A model generated the notes under the pieces. It made no database searches. It had not been told where the DNA came from and was given only the letters and a program-made list of their open reading frames with translations. A program made the translations under genes and the position numbers. Source: JBBROS01 sp963752225 (GTDB lineage: Bacteria; Pseudomonadota; Alphaproteobacteria; Acetobacterales; Acetobacteraceae). From it: 64,000 nucleotides of DNA. The stretch spans positions 1-64,000 of the forward strand of contig CAVVXS010000011.1 of the NCBI GenBank assembly GCA_963752225.1. The letters run 5' to 3'. Positions 8,158-16,894 of the stretch are shown here, one piece after another (the first letter of the stretch is position 1; each line of letters starts with the position of its first letter).

Positions 8158-9411
8158 TCAGCGAGCCGCCAGCGTCGCGCCGGCGGTCATCGCGACTGGC
8201 TGTGGAGCGACGGCGGCGCCGGGGCGGATGCGCTGCAGGCCGTTGACCACGATGCGCTCGCCGGGCTTGAGCCCGGAGGTGATCAGGCGCAGCCCGTCGG
8301 CGGTGCCGCCGAGGGCGACCTGGCGGTAGGCGACGGTGTTGTCGGCACCCACCACCATGACGAAGCGGCGGTCCTGGTCGGTGCCGATGGCGCGCTCGTC
8401 GACGGCCAGCGCAGGCTCCGTGTGGGCGAGGCCGAGGCGGAGGCGGGCGAACTGGCCGGGTATCAGCTTGCCGTGGGGATTGTCGAAGGCCGCGCGCACC
8501 CGGACGGTGCCGCTGCGGCTGTCGACCACGTTGTCCACAAGCTGCAGCTTGCCCTGCACCGGCGTCCCGGTGGTGGCGAGCGTGCCCATCTCGACCGGAA
8601 TCCGGCCAATCTGCTCGACGAGGTCGGCGCCGCCGTTCGGCAAGCTCGCCAGCGCCCGGGCGAGCGACTGCTCGTCGGCTTCGAAGCTGGCGTAGATCGG
8701 GTTGACGCTGACGAGCGTGGTCAGCACCGGCGCGGTCGGGCCGGCCGGCACCAGGTTGCCGGCGGTGACCTCGATGCGGCCGACACGGCCGGCGATCGGC
8801 GCCCGCACCTCGGTGTAGCCGAGGTTGAGGCGCGCGGTGTCGAGCGCGGCTTGAGTGGCGCGAAGGTTGGCTTCCGACGCCCGCAACTCGTTGACCCGCT
8901 GGTCCACGTCGCGCTGCGGGGTGAAGCCGCTGCCGACGAGCTGCTGGGCGCGCTGCTGCTCCTTGGCGGCGAGTGCCAGGCGGGCCTGGGCGGACGCGAC
9001 CTGGGCCTCGGCGCCCTGCACCTCGGCGAGGTAGGGCGCCGGGTCGATGGTGAACAGCAGGTCGCCCTGCTTGACCATCGCGCCCTCGCGGAAATGGGCC
9101 TGCAGGATGGCGCCGGCGGCGCGGGGGCGGATCTCGACCCGGCCGACCGCTTCGACCCGGCCGGAGAAGTCGCTCCAGATCGCAGTGTCGCGCTGCTCGA
9201 CGGTGGCGACCGACACGGGCACGGCGGCCGGCGCGGCCGCGGCGGCCGCCGGAGCCTGCGCGGCGGTGCGCGGCAGGTACTGCCAGGCGGCCCCGGCCGC
9301 GACAACGGCAACCAGGCCGACGCCGGCGAGCCAGCCGATCCGGCGTGAGCCGCGGCGGGATTGCCGGGGCGCGTCGGCGACGGTAGCGGCGGTGGGGTTG
9401 AAGTCGATCAT
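8158..9411 (-). CDS. efflux RND transporter periplasmic adaptor (membrane fusion protein)
   Basis: 417-aa AcrA/HlyD-type adaptor linking the inner-membrane pump to an outer-membrane channel. An N-terminal membrane anchor (about residues 26-44) replaces a lipobox and is followed by an Ala/Pro-rich linker. Then come the first half-lipoyl region (GRVEIRPRAAGAI, HFREGAMVKQGDLLFTIDP), an alpha-hairpin rich in Ala/Gln/Glu, the second lipoyl half (RAPIAGRVGRIEVTAGNLV) and beta-barrel segments. The ATG is preceded by CAGGAG and overlaps the hydrolase stop by ATGA, so hydrolase, adaptor and pump form one operon read away from the LysR gene. Confidence 0.93.
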   Translation of the reverse strand: MIDFNPTAATVADAPRQSRRGSRRIGWLAGVGLVAVVAAGAAWQYLPRTAAQAPAAAAAAPAAVPVSVATVEQRDTAIWSDFSGRVEAVGRVEIRPRAAGAILQAHFREGAMVKQGDLLFTIDPAPYLAEVQGAEAQVASAQARLALAAKEQQRAQQLVGSGFTPQRDVDQRVNELRASEANLRATQAALDTARLNLGYTEVRAPIAGRVGRIEVTAGNLVPAGPTAPVLTTLVSVNPIYASFEADEQSLARALASLPNGGADLVEQIGRIPVEMGTLATTGTPVQGKLQLVDNVVDSRSGTVRVRAAFDNPHGKLIPGQFARLRLGLAHTEPALAVDERAIGTDQDRRFVMVVGADNTVAYRQVALGGTADGLRLITSGLKPGERIVVNGLQRIRPGAAVAPQPVAMTAGATLAAR

Positions 9412-10301
9412 GGGCAGCTCCTGAGGGCCGCCTCGGCGGCTTGGACCGGGATCAGGTTGGGGGTCACGGCGGCAAAGAAATCGGTGAAATTGGACCGCAC
9501 GGCGGCGGCCCAATCCGGGTCGGCGGGTCCGGCCAGCGCGTCCGGCCAGTCCCGCGCCGCCAACGCCCGGACATGCAGCGCGACCCCGGCCTGCTTCAGC
9601 CGGCGGGCGTAATCGAGCGCCTCGTCCCGCATCGCGTCGTCGGGCGTGGTCAGCACCAGGGCCGGTGGCAAGCCATGCAGGCGGGTGCCGCAGGCCGGCG
9701 CCGCATAGGGGTGGGCGGCCTTGTCGGGTGCGCCGAGATAGGTGGTCCAGCCATCGGCCCACTTGCAGCCCACCGGCCCCGCATCGGCGTCGCGGATCGA
9801 ACAGGTGGCCATGCCGGCGTCGAGCATGGGCGACAGCAGGATCTGCCCGGCCAGTGGCGGGCCGAGCCGGTCGCGCGCCATCATGGCTAGGGCGGCGGCC
9901 AGGTTGCCGCCCGCCTCCTCGCCGGCCACGAACAGCTTCGAGGCCCGCGCCGCCCAATGGGTGCGGTGGTCGTGCAGGTGCCAAAGCAGGCCGTACATCG
10001 CTTCGACCGCGTCGGGAAACGGATGCGCGGCGCCGGCCGGGTAGTCGGCCGAGATGACAACGGCGCCCGCCTCGGCGAGCAAGGCCGCGACCGGGCGCTC
10101 GCCGCCGGGAACCGCCATGAAGGCGCCCCCGGGCAGATGCAGCACCAGCGGCGCCGGCCGCGCCACGGAGCCTTGATAGACCCGCACCGCGATGGGGGCG
10201 GCGCCGCCGCCGATCTCGATCAGGTTGAAGGTGGGTTGGATCGCCATGGGCGTGCCGTCCGGATTGCGCCGGGCAAAACTGGCACTGACCATGGGTGGCA
10301 T
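9408..10301 (-). CDS. alpha/beta hydrolase fold protein (HSL type) lacking the nucleophile serine
   Basis: Hormone-sensitive-lipase-like alpha/beta hydrolase, first gene of the efflux operon. The oxyanion motif is LHLPGGAF (family HGGGF), followed by VVISADYPAGAAHPFP. The nucleophile elbow, normally GDSAGG, reads GEEAGGNLAA, so the catalytic serine is glutamate. The later acid and histidine regions are also atypical (the text around RDWPDAL has no canonical His). The protein may be a non-enzymatic homologue. Start: ATG at 10301 chosen; a TTG at 10343 is in frame but lies inside the regulator palindrome. Confidence 0.8.
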   Translation of the reverse strand: MPPMVSASFARRNPDGTPMAIQPTFNLIEIGGGAAPIAVRVYQGSVARPAPLVLHLPGGAFMAVPGGERPVAALLAEAGAVVISADYPAGAAHPFPDAVEAMYGLLWHLHDHRTHWAARASKLFVAGEEAGGNLAAALAMMARDRLGPPLAGQILLSPMLDAGMATCSIRDADAGPVGCKWADGWTTYLGAPDKAAHPYAAPACGTRLHGLPPALVLTTPDDAMRDEALDYARRLKQAGVALHVRALAARDWPDALAGPADPDWAAAVRSNFTDFFAAVTPNLIPVQAAEAALRSCP

Positions 10302-10322
10302 GAATGGGGGTTTCGGAACTAC

Positions 10323-10344
10323 ATTGTCTCCTACCGTAGACAAT
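10323..10344. promoter_or_regulatory. probable LysR operator between hydrolase and lysR
   Basis: ATTGTCT, an 8-bp spacer, then AGACAAT: a perfect inverted repeat in the divergent promoter, matching the T-N11-A architecture bound by LysR regulators. It sits just upstream of the lysR ribosome site and presumably controls both directions. Confidence 0.7.
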
Positions 10345-10357
10345 CGAGGAGGATGCC

Positions 10358-11278
10358 ATCGACCAGGTCGCCGCGTTGCGGGCGTTCGTCCGGATCGTCG
10401 AAACCGGCAGCTTCACCCACGCCGCCGCCACCCTGGCGATGCCGAAACCCACCGTGAGCAAACTGGTGCAGCAGCTCGAAGCGCACCTGCGGACCAAGCT
10501 GCTCAGCCGCACCACGCGGCGGCTGGCGGTGACGTCGGACGGCGCCGCCTATTACGAGCGGGCGCAGCGGCTGCTGGCCGATCTTGAAGAGCTGGATGCG
10601 AGCGTCACGGCGTCGCAGGCGCGGCCAAAGGGGCGGCTGCGGATCGACGTCTCGCCGGTGATCGCGCAGCAGGTCATCGTGCCGGCGCTGGACGGGTTCT
10701 TTGCGCAATACCCGGACATCCAGCTCGATATCGGCGCGTCGGACCGGCCGACGGACCTGCTGGCCGACAACGTGGACTGCGTCATCCGGGCCGGCGCGAT
10801 CACCGACCTGTCGCTGATCGCGCGGCGGATCGGCGAGATGCACATGACCACCTGCGCCTCCCCTTCCTACCTGCAGCGGCATGGCGTTCCGGCCGAACCC
10901 GGCGATCTCGGCCGCGAGCACCTCACGGTCGGCTTTCTGAAGGCACGGACCGGTGAACCGCATCCCATGATGTTCGTGCGCGGCGACGAGACGCTGCAGG
11001 TCTCGGGCCGTTACCGGGCGGCGGTGAACGAGGCGGCGACGTATCTCGCGGCCGGGCTGGCCGGGCACGGGGTGATCCAGGCGCCCTATTTCATGGTCCG
11101 TCCGCATTTCGAGAGCGGGGCGATGCGTCCGGTGCTGGCCGACTGGAGCGTGCCGCCTTTCCCGCTGCACGTCGTCTACCCGCCCAACCGGCACCTCAGC
11201 ACGCGGCTGCGGATCTTCGTGGACTGGGCGGCGGCCTTGTTCGCGCGCACGCCGCTCGCGCCGCCGCCGCGCCGCTGA
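10358..11278 (+). CDS. LysR family transcriptional regulator of the efflux operon
   Basis: The N-terminal winged HTH is complete (AFVRIVETGSFTHAAATLAM, PKPTVSKLVQQLEAHL, KLLSRTTRRLAVTSDG), followed by the type-2 periplasmic-binding-like effector domain. The family N-terminus (DQVAALRAFVRIVETGSF) begins at an ATC at 10358, five bases behind a strong GAGGAGG. An ATG overlaps at 10353 but is one base out of frame, so either ATC is used or one C was lost. The first conventional in-frame start is TTG at 10376. Divergent from the hydrolase-adaptor-pump operon, which it likely regulates. Confidence 0.9.
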   Translation: MDQVAALRAFVRIVETGSFTHAAATLAMPKPTVSKLVQQLEAHLRTKLLSRTTRRLAVTSDGAAYYERAQRLLADLEELDASVTASQARPKGRLRIDVSPVIAQQVIVPALDGFFAQYPDIQLDIGASDRPTDLLADNVDCVIRAGAITDLSLIARRIGEMHMTTCASPSYLQRHGVPAEPGDLGREHLTVGFLKARTGEPHPMMFVRGDETLQVSGRYRAAVNEAATYLAAGLAGHGVIQAPYFMVRPHFESGAMRPVLADWSVPPFPLHVVYPPNRHLSTRLRIFVDWAAALFARTPLAPPPRR

Positions 11279-11385
11279 ATGCCGGCGGTCCGGGCCTTGC
11301 GGGATCACGACGCCGCAGGCTGAGATCGAGCGCGCCGCCTCCGCCGCGAGCGGGTCCGAGCCACCTCAAACGTGAGCCATCCTCT

Positions 11386-12661
11386 GTGTCGACCAAGGTC
11401 AGCTTTCTTGTCATCTCGCTGGCGATCGTGCTGCTGCCCTGGTTGCTGTGGCGGATCGGGCCGGTCCGCCGGGTCGCACCCTTGGCGGTCGTGCAGATCC
11501 TGGTGGGGGTGGCGCTCGGCCCATCCGGCCTGGGGCGGTACGCGCCGGACCTGCAAGCGGCGCTGTTCGGCCGCCCGGTCCTGAGCGCGCTGGACGGCGT
11601 GTCCAGCCTCGGCGTGCTGATCTACGTGTTCGTCACCGGGCTGCACGTCGACGGCGCGCTGTTCCGGAAGGAAGGGCGCCGGCTGGGCGGGATCGCGCTC
11701 GGCAGCATCACCGTGCCGCTCCTGCTCGGCGCCGGCGCCGGGGTTTGGATGCTGCGCGCCGGGCCGGACGCGGCCGGGCCGCTCGGCAACGACCTGGCTT
11801 TCATTGCCGCGGTTGCGATCTGCGTCGCCGTCACCGCGCTGCCGGTGTTGGCGGCGGTGCTGCAGGAGTTGGGTCTCCTGCAGGCTAGGATCGGCCAGGC
11901 TGCCCTTGCCGTCGCCGCGATCAACGACGCCGCGCTCTGGGTGATGCTGGCGGTTCTGCTGGCGCTTGCCGGGCCGGGTGGCCGCGCCAGCGTGCTGCCG
12001 TCGCTCGGCGGCGCCTTGCTGTGGTTCGGGCTGCTGTTCGCCGTGGTCCGGCCATTGCTCCTGCGGCTCGCCGGGGGCAGGGACCGGGCGGCCCTCGCCG
12101 AAGCCGGGGACCGGGCGGTGCTGGTGGTCGGAACTCGCCCTGGCAATTCTGTCGGCGGCCGTGTCGGAAGCGCTCGGGACCGGCTACCTGATCGGCGCCT
12201 TCGTGGCCGGCGCCATCATGCCGGCCGGGTGCCGCACGAGCCTGCTGACCCGGCTCGAGCTAGTCACCGCGACGGTCCTGCTACCGTTCTTCTTCATGTC
12301 GACCGGCTTGAAGGCGCAGATCGAGCCGGGCGCCGCAAGCTTCCTCGGCGTGCTCGCGATCACGACCGGAGCGACGGTGCTCGGCAAGCTGGCGGGAACG
12401 GCGCTGCCGGCGCGCCGGGCCGGGTTCTCCTGGGCCGACAGCCTGTCGCTCGGCGTCATGATGCAGACCAAGGGGCTGATGGAGGTCGTGGTGCTGTCGG
12501 CGCTGCATGACGGCGGGCTGATCGGCACCCGGATCTTCTCCGGGATGGTAGCGATGGCTGTGACCTGCACGATGCTGACCGCGCCGGGCGTGCAGCTGCT
12601 GCGGCGGCTGGAGACGTCGCGCGGCAAGGGGCGGACGACTGCCGAGCCCGAGCGCGGCTGA
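11386..12661 (+). pseudogene. cation:proton antiporter (CPA2/Kef-like), frameshifted
   Basis: Membrane antiporter of the Na+/H+ exchanger superfamily. The first frame carries about seven hydrophobic helices, including PLAVVQILVGVALGPSGLG and the segment around FIAAVAICVAVTALPVLA. The frame changes between 12121 and 12131 (one extra base), after which the second half continues (ELALAILSAAVSEALG, GAFVAGAIMPAG, LLPFFFMSTGLKAQI, GVMMQTKGLMEVVVL). No soluble RCK domain follows. Start is a GTG at 11386 with no strong ribosome site. Function of the broken gene is doubtful unless the shift is an assembly error. Confidence 0.85.
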
Positions 12662-12800
12662 GCGCCGGGCAGGGCAGCGTGGGCCGCGGTCGCTCGCCCC
12701 CTCCCTCGCCGCGATGCCGTCGGCGCGTGGTCCCACTTCGGAATGACGGACTTCCCTCCAACAGTAAGGACTTCCTTGCGTGACTCCGCAGTTGCCCGTG

Positions 12801-12840
12801 TTACGTAAGTCCGTCATCACGGAAGGACACGCGTAAGTGC
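12801..12840. repeat. partition-site-like TTACGTAA palindrome upstream of parA
   Basis: TTACGTAAGT at 12801-12810 and a related GCGTAAGTGC at 12831-12840 lie just before the parA start. Perfect TTACGTAA also occurs at 13430, 13805 and 13940, all around parA and its partner. Such clustering suggests a centromere and/or autoregulatory operator. Confidence 0.6.
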
Positions 12841-13502
12841 GCATTCTCGCCCTGGCCGCCCAGAAAGGCGGAGTCGGCAAGACCACCATTGCGGGGCACC
12901 TCGCGGTGGAGGCGGACGCCGGCGGAGACGGACCCGTGGCCCTGATCGACACCGACCCGCAGGGCAGCCTTGCCGCATGGTGGAACGGACGGATGGCCGA
13001 AACGCCGCTGTTCGTCCAGGCCACGATTGCCGAACTGCCCAAGCAGATCGAGGCGCTGCGGGCGCATCGCATCAAGCTCGTGATCGTCGACACGCCGCCC
13101 GCCATCTCGGACAACATCCGCGCTGTCGTCCGCCTCGCCGACCTCGTGCTGATCCCGACCCGGCCTAGCCCGCATGACCTGCGCGCGGTGGGCGGCACGG
13201 TGGACTTGGTCGAAAGCTGCGGCCGGCCTATGATCTTCGTCATCAACGGCGCGGCTCCGCGCGCCCGCATCAACGGCGACGCCGCGGTCGCGCTGTCGCA
13301 GCACGGCACGGTGGCGCCGGTGACCTTGCATCAGCGGGTGGACTTCGCGTCCAGCATGATCGACGGCCGCACGGTGCGAGAAGTCGCTCCGAATTCGAAC
13401 TCGGCCGGGGAGGTTGCGCAACTGTGGACTTACGTAAATAAGCGGCTTAGCCGCAAGCCAGGGGAGGCGACCCGTGCGAAGCCGCAACACGTCCCGGCTT
13501 GA
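12837..13502 (+). CDS. parA: ParA-family partition ATPase
   Basis: 221-aa short ParA/MinD-type ATPase of the plasmid-partition kind. The deviant Walker A motif AAQKGGVGKTT is at residues 7-17, Walker A' is ALIDTDPQGSLAAWW, and Walker B is VIVDTPP. There is no N-terminal HTH, so the small downstream protein probably provides DNA binding. Start is GTG at 12837 behind GAAGGA (long spacing). A small RHH-like gene overlaps its 3' end by 29 bases, the usual layout of type Ib partition cassettes, and TTACGTAA palindromes flank both genes. Confidence 0.9.
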   Translation: MRILALAAQKGGVGKTTIAGHLAVEADAGGDGPVALIDTDPQGSLAAWWNGRMAETPLFVQATIAELPKQIEALRAHRIKLVIVDTPPAISDNIRAVVRLADLVLIPTRPSPHDLRAVGGTVDLVESCGRPMIFVINGAAPRARINGDAAVALSQHGTVAPVTLHQRVDFASSMIDGRTVREVAPNSNSAGEVAQLWTYVNKRLSRKPGEATRAKPQHVPA

Positions 13503-13767
13503 AGCCGGGCTGATCGCCCGCAAGGGCGAAGCCGCCCCGGCGCCGCACGAGGACGCTCCGCCGCCGGCCGCGGCAGCGCCGTCGCCCGCTCCCGGAACGA
13601 TCCCGGCCCGGCAGCCGCGTGGCCTCCAAGGCACCATTGCCGTCACTGTCCGGCTCGACCCCGACCGCTACGAGCGGTTAAAAGTCCACGGTGCACGCCG
13701 CCGACTGACCAACCAGACGATCATGCTCGACGCGCTCGACCGCTACCTCGCTGGACTTACGGAATAG
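13474..13767 (+). CDS. small RHH-like partition partner of ParA (ParB analogue)
   Basis: 97 residues. The first half is a flexible Ala/Pro-rich arm and the C-terminal half (IAVTVRLDPDRYERLKVHGA, LTNQTIMLDALDRYLAGL) has the strand-helix-helix pattern of ribbon-helix-helix proteins. Start GTG at 13474 overlaps parA. The position, size and surrounding TTACGTAA sites support a role as centromere-binding partner and repressor. Sequence similarity alone does not name a family. Confidence 0.7.
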   Translation: MRSRNTSRLEAGLIARKGEAAPAPHEDAPPPAAAAPSPAPGTIPARQPRGLQGTIAVTVRLDPDRYERLKVHGARRRLTNQTIMLDALDRYLAGLTE

Positions 13768-13804
13768 CGTAGCTCCGTTTCCCCGTAAGCCCGGAGGCCC
13801 GTCC

Positions 13805-13947
13805 TTACGTAAGTGCGTCATTCCTTACGTGAGGAACCTCTGAACGACGTCCGCTGACAGACATAGATCTGGACTGGAGGGCCGGACGATCGCTCTCCCT
13901 GCATTCCTCGTAGCCGTATTTTCGTAAGAACGTGACTGTTTACGTAA
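13805..13947. repeat. cluster of TTACGTAA-type palindromes downstream of the partition genes
   Basis: Perfect TTACGTAA at 13805-13812 and 13940-13947, with the variant TTACGTGA at 13825-13832, exactly 20 bp after the first. Together with 12801 and 13430 these frame the parA locus and are the best candidates for a parS-like centromere. Confidence 0.55.
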
Positions 13948-14024
13948 TATGGCGGCGGGCTGGCCTCGCCCCGTTGTCAATGGCACCATCGGATCTCCAG
14001 CAGCCCGGCTCCGCACCACCCGCC

Positions 14025-14624
14025 ATGCTCCGACGCTTCGTTCTGTTCGCACCCGCCCTGCTACCGCTGGCCGCGCACGCAGAGCCCGACGCTGCACGGG
14101 CGCTCGAGTTCGTGCGGCAATCCGGCGTCGAGCTCGCCGCCGTGGTCGGCGGCACCGCCTCGCCCGCCGACAAGCAGGAGCGCCTCCGCCGCTTTCTCGA
14201 GCGCGTGGTGGACCAGGACGCGCTCGCCCGCTTCTGCCTCGGCCGCTTCTGGGCCGTGGCGACCCCGGCGCAACGGGGCGACTATACCGCATTGTTCCGT
14301 CAGGTGCTGCTGCGCGGCGTGGTGTCCCGGCTGGGCGACTACCAGACCGGGTCGGTGAAGATCACCAACAACACGCCGTACATGCGGGCGGAAGGAACTT
14401 ACGTACCGACGGTCGTCGAGCGGTCCGGCAACAAGCCGGTCAACATCACCTGGCTCGTGACAGGGGAGGGGGCCGAGCTGCGCATCGCCGACGTGGTCGC
14501 CGAAGGCATGAGCCTGCGCATCACCCAACGCAGCGACTACTCCTCCTATCTGTCACACAATGGCGGCGACGTGGACAAGCTCATCGCCGGAATGCGGGCG
14601 CAGGTGGCGCAAGCCGCCCCATGA
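14025..14624 (+). CDS. MlaC/Ttg2D-family phospholipid-binding ABC transporter substrate protein
   Basis: About 200 aa with a Sec signal peptide (MLRRFVLFAPALLPLAAHA) and the MlaC fold: QERLRRFLERVVDQDALARF, LGRFWAVATPAQRGDYTALF, SRLGDYQTGSVKI, and the C-terminal ADVVAEGMSLRITQRSDYSS. Family members ferry phospholipids or related lipids across the periplasm. No MlaDEF genes are present here. Instead it overlaps by ATGA with a lipoprotein gene, as in lipid-export gene sets of alphaproteobacteria. Start at 14025 chosen because it creates the signal peptide; the frame is open upstream. Confidence 0.88.
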   Translation: MLRRFVLFAPALLPLAAHAEPDAARALEFVRQSGVELAAVVGGTASPADKQERLRRFLERVVDQDALARFCLGRFWAVATPAQRGDYTALFRQVLLRGVVSRLGDYQTGSVKITNNTPYMRAEGTYVPTVVERSGNKPVNITWLVTGEGAELRIADVVAEGMSLRITQRSDYSSYLSHNGGDVDKLIAGMRAQVAQAAP

Positions 14625-15560
14625 TCGGGCCCCGCCGCCGCCGCCGGCTGCTCGGCACGCTGGTGGCGTCCGCCCTGGCCGGCTGCGCCGCGCCGCTGCC
14701 GCCGCCCGAGCCCGGCGACACCGCCGCGTCGGCGCGCGCCCTGCTGGACGCCAGCGCCGCGGCGCATGGACAGGCGGCGCTGGCCGGCATCACCGACATC
14801 AGCGTCAGCTACGCCGGACAATGGCGCGGCTTCGTCGGCCGGCTGCAGCCGGCGCTGGTGGACGCCGGCCACCGCGGCCGGTCCGAGGAGCGGCTGCTGC
14901 TCGGGGACGGCTTGGTGGCCCAGGCCCATACCGGCCCGGCCGGGCAAAAGCAGGTCGTCCGCCGGAGCGCGGCCGGGTCGCCGGGTGACGTGCATGTCTG
15001 GTTCGACGGGCTGGAAAGCGTGGACCCCGACCAGCGCCACGCCGCCGCCCTGGTCGCGGACGGCTACAGCCTGTTTCTGCTCGGCCCGATGCTGCTGACC
15101 GGCGCGTGGACCGCCGACCGTGCCCCGACGGTCGAGCGGGCAGGACGGGAGCGCATCTCCCTCGATGGCCGGCCGCACGAATGCGACGTGCTGCTGGTCC
15201 GTCTCGCGCCCGGCCTGGGCTTGTCCGATGCCGACCGCTTGGCGCTGTTTATCGACGTCGAGACCCAGCTGATGCGCCGGGTGCGGTTCACCTTGGAGGG
15301 GCTGGACGGTACCCGCGGCGCGGTGGCCGAGGTCGACACCTTCAACCACCTGCCGTTCCGCGGCGTGCAATGGCCCACCCGCTTCCACGAGCAGTCTGCT
15401 GCGCCCCGTGCCGCTGCCGGTGCACGATTGGCGGCTGACCGGGCTCGACCTCGACCGCGGGCTCGATCCCGCGATGATCGACGGCCCCGCCTTCACCGGC
15501 CGGGCGGCGGCGCCGGCGGCGCGATGGGGCGACGCACTTCGGGACGAAGCGCCGTCGTGA
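14621..15560 (+). pseudogene. outer-membrane lipoprotein of unknown function, frameshifted
   Basis: Starts at the ATGA overlap with the MlaC-like gene. It has a lipoprotein signal (RRRRRLLGTLVASALAGC, lipobox LAGC). The body is beta-rich (ITDISVSYAGQWRGFVG, HVWFDGLESVDPDQ, RLALFIDVETQLMRRVRF), reminiscent of LolA/LolB-like lipid carriers, though no family is certain. The frame slips near 15393 (one extra T): FNHLPFRGVQWPTRFHEQ continues in another frame as LLRPVPLPVHDWRLTGLD and on to the stop at 15560. A partial copy of its 3' end lies just downstream. Confidence 0.7.
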
Positions 15561-15634
15561 TCGCGCGGGTCTGGCGCTCGCCCCGTTACTCCGAAACGCC
15601 AGGCCGGTTGACCGTCCAGTGCTCGGTCAGGGCA

Positions 15635-15730
15635 GATTGGCGGCTGACCGGTCTCGACCTCAACCGCGGGTTCGATCCCGCTACGCTCGACGGCCCGCTT
15701 CACCGGCTGGGCGGTCGCACCGGCGACGCC
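15635..15730 (+). repeat. partial duplicate of the lipoprotein gene 3' end
   Basis: Reads DWRLTGLDLNRGFDPATLDG, closely matching DWRLTGLDLDRGLDPAMIDG encoded at 15426-15536. The copy is truncated and followed within 80 bp by the toxin-antitoxin pair, so the insertion of that pair probably duplicated or displaced the original gene end. Confidence 0.75.
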
Positions 15731-15807
15731 CTGAACGATCTAAAGGCCGCACTTGCCTTTGCCCATGTGGGAGACAATATCACCCCAGTTGGGCAAGGAG
15801 GGGGCGG

Positions 15808-16425
15808 ATGCTCGCGAACTACGATGCCATCGCCGTCGCCGATATCATGGGCATTGCCTTTCTACGCAGCGCCAGGGAGGCGGCGGCGCCTGCTGCCCGG
15901 GTTGCGAAGGTAAGGGGAGCCGCGAAACGTCTCGCCGAACCGGGGGAAGTGGGGTTCGCAATCGTCGCCGACGACGCCACAATGCTGGTCATCGAATGCA
16001 CGGCGGCGAACGGCGGTTCCGCCCACCCCACGAGCCGCCAACTGTCGTCGCCGACCGCGGTCTTCATCGAGAAGGCGGTCGAGAAGGGGCTGCCGCGGAC
16101 CGCATTGCGGCACGTTGCCGAGTGGCTGGCCGGCGGCGACAAGGCCAAGGCCGCTGCCCTGGAGTGGGGAGTCGTGCCAAAAACGACCCTCGAGCGCCGC
16201 GACACCCGGCTCTCGCCTCAGGAAAGCGAGCGGACCGAGCGAGTCGCCCGGTTATCCGTGCACGCCCGCCGCGCTCTTGGTTCGGCGGAGGAAGCGCGGG
16301 CGTTCATGACGACGCCGCACCCCGAACTCGACGGCCGCAGCCCGGTGGACGCCGCGAAGACCGATCTCGGCACCCGCCGGGCCGAACAGCTGCTCAACGC
16401 ACTCGAATACGGACTTGCGGTCTGA
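15808..16425 (+). CDS. Xre/MbcA/ParS-type antitoxin (DUF2384)
   Basis: 206-aa antitoxin of the Xre-RES type II system. The C-terminal third has the toxin-binding domain pattern: LSPQESERTERVARLSVHAR, GSAEEARAFMTTPHPELDGR, SPVDAAKTDLGTRRAEQLLN, ending LEYGLAV. The N-terminal part would hold the DNA-binding/dimerisation region for autoregulation. Start ATG at 15808 is fixed by AAGGAGGGGG six bases upstream; longer in-frame starts are unsupported. The RES toxin gene overlaps its stop codon. Confidence 0.88.
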   Translation: MLANYDAIAVADIMGIAFLRSAREAAAPAARVAKVRGAAKRLAEPGEVGFAIVADDATMLVIECTAANGGSAHPTSRQLSSPTAVFIEKAVEKGLPRTALRHVAEWLAGGDKAKAAALEWGVVPKTTLERRDTRLSPQESERTERVARLSVHARRALGSAEEARAFMTTPHPELDGRSPVDAAKTDLGTRRAEQLLNALEYGLAV

Positions 16426-16880
16426 GGCTTTGGCGCATCCTCACCGGCCCGCACCCGATCTGGTCCGGTGAGGGAGCCCGCCGCTTCGGCCAGCGCTGGA
16501 ATCCACCTGGCGTGGCGGCGATTTATACCGGCACCAGCTTCGCCCTCTGCCTCGTGGAACTCTTGGTCCACGCCAACCGCAAGACGCCGCCCATCGCTGC
16601 GAGGTTCGTCGAGGCGGTCATCCCGAACGACGTCTCCCGCGAGGTGCTCGACCCCGCCTCCCTCGCCGGATGGGACGATTTGCGCGACATCGCCGTCGCA
16701 CAGGCGTTCGGGCGCGACTGGATCGAGGGTCATCGGTCGGCGTTGCTGTTCGTTCCCTCCGTCGTGACGGCCGGGCGCGACACGAACGTCGTGGTCAACC
16801 CAGACCACCCCGACGCAGCGCGGATCTCGGTCGGGCCGGAAACTCCCGTCGCTCTCGATGCCCGGCTGTTCGGGTCCTAA
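16422..16880 (+). CDS. RES-domain toxin (NAD-degrading family)
   Basis: About 152 aa. Conserved RES features: RLWRI at the start, GARRFGQRWNPPG, AAIYTGTSFALCLVELLVH, and LLFVPSVVTAGRDTNVVVNP. RES toxins consume NAD+ and arrest growth when unmatched by their antitoxin. No ATG, GTG or TTG fits the family N-terminus. The conserved text begins at CTG 16422, which overlaps the antitoxin stop (CTGA), so a CTG start with translational coupling is proposed. The alternative is a point-mutated start. Confidence 0.85.
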   Translation: MRLWRILTGPHPIWSGEGARRFGQRWNPPGVAAIYTGTSFALCLVELLVHANRKTPPIAARFVEAVIPNDVSREVLDPASLAGWDDLRDIAVAQAFGRDWIEGHRSALLFVPSVVTAGRDTNVVVNPDHPDAARISVGPETPVALDARLFGS

Positions 16881-16894
16881 CGTCTTGCCTACGT

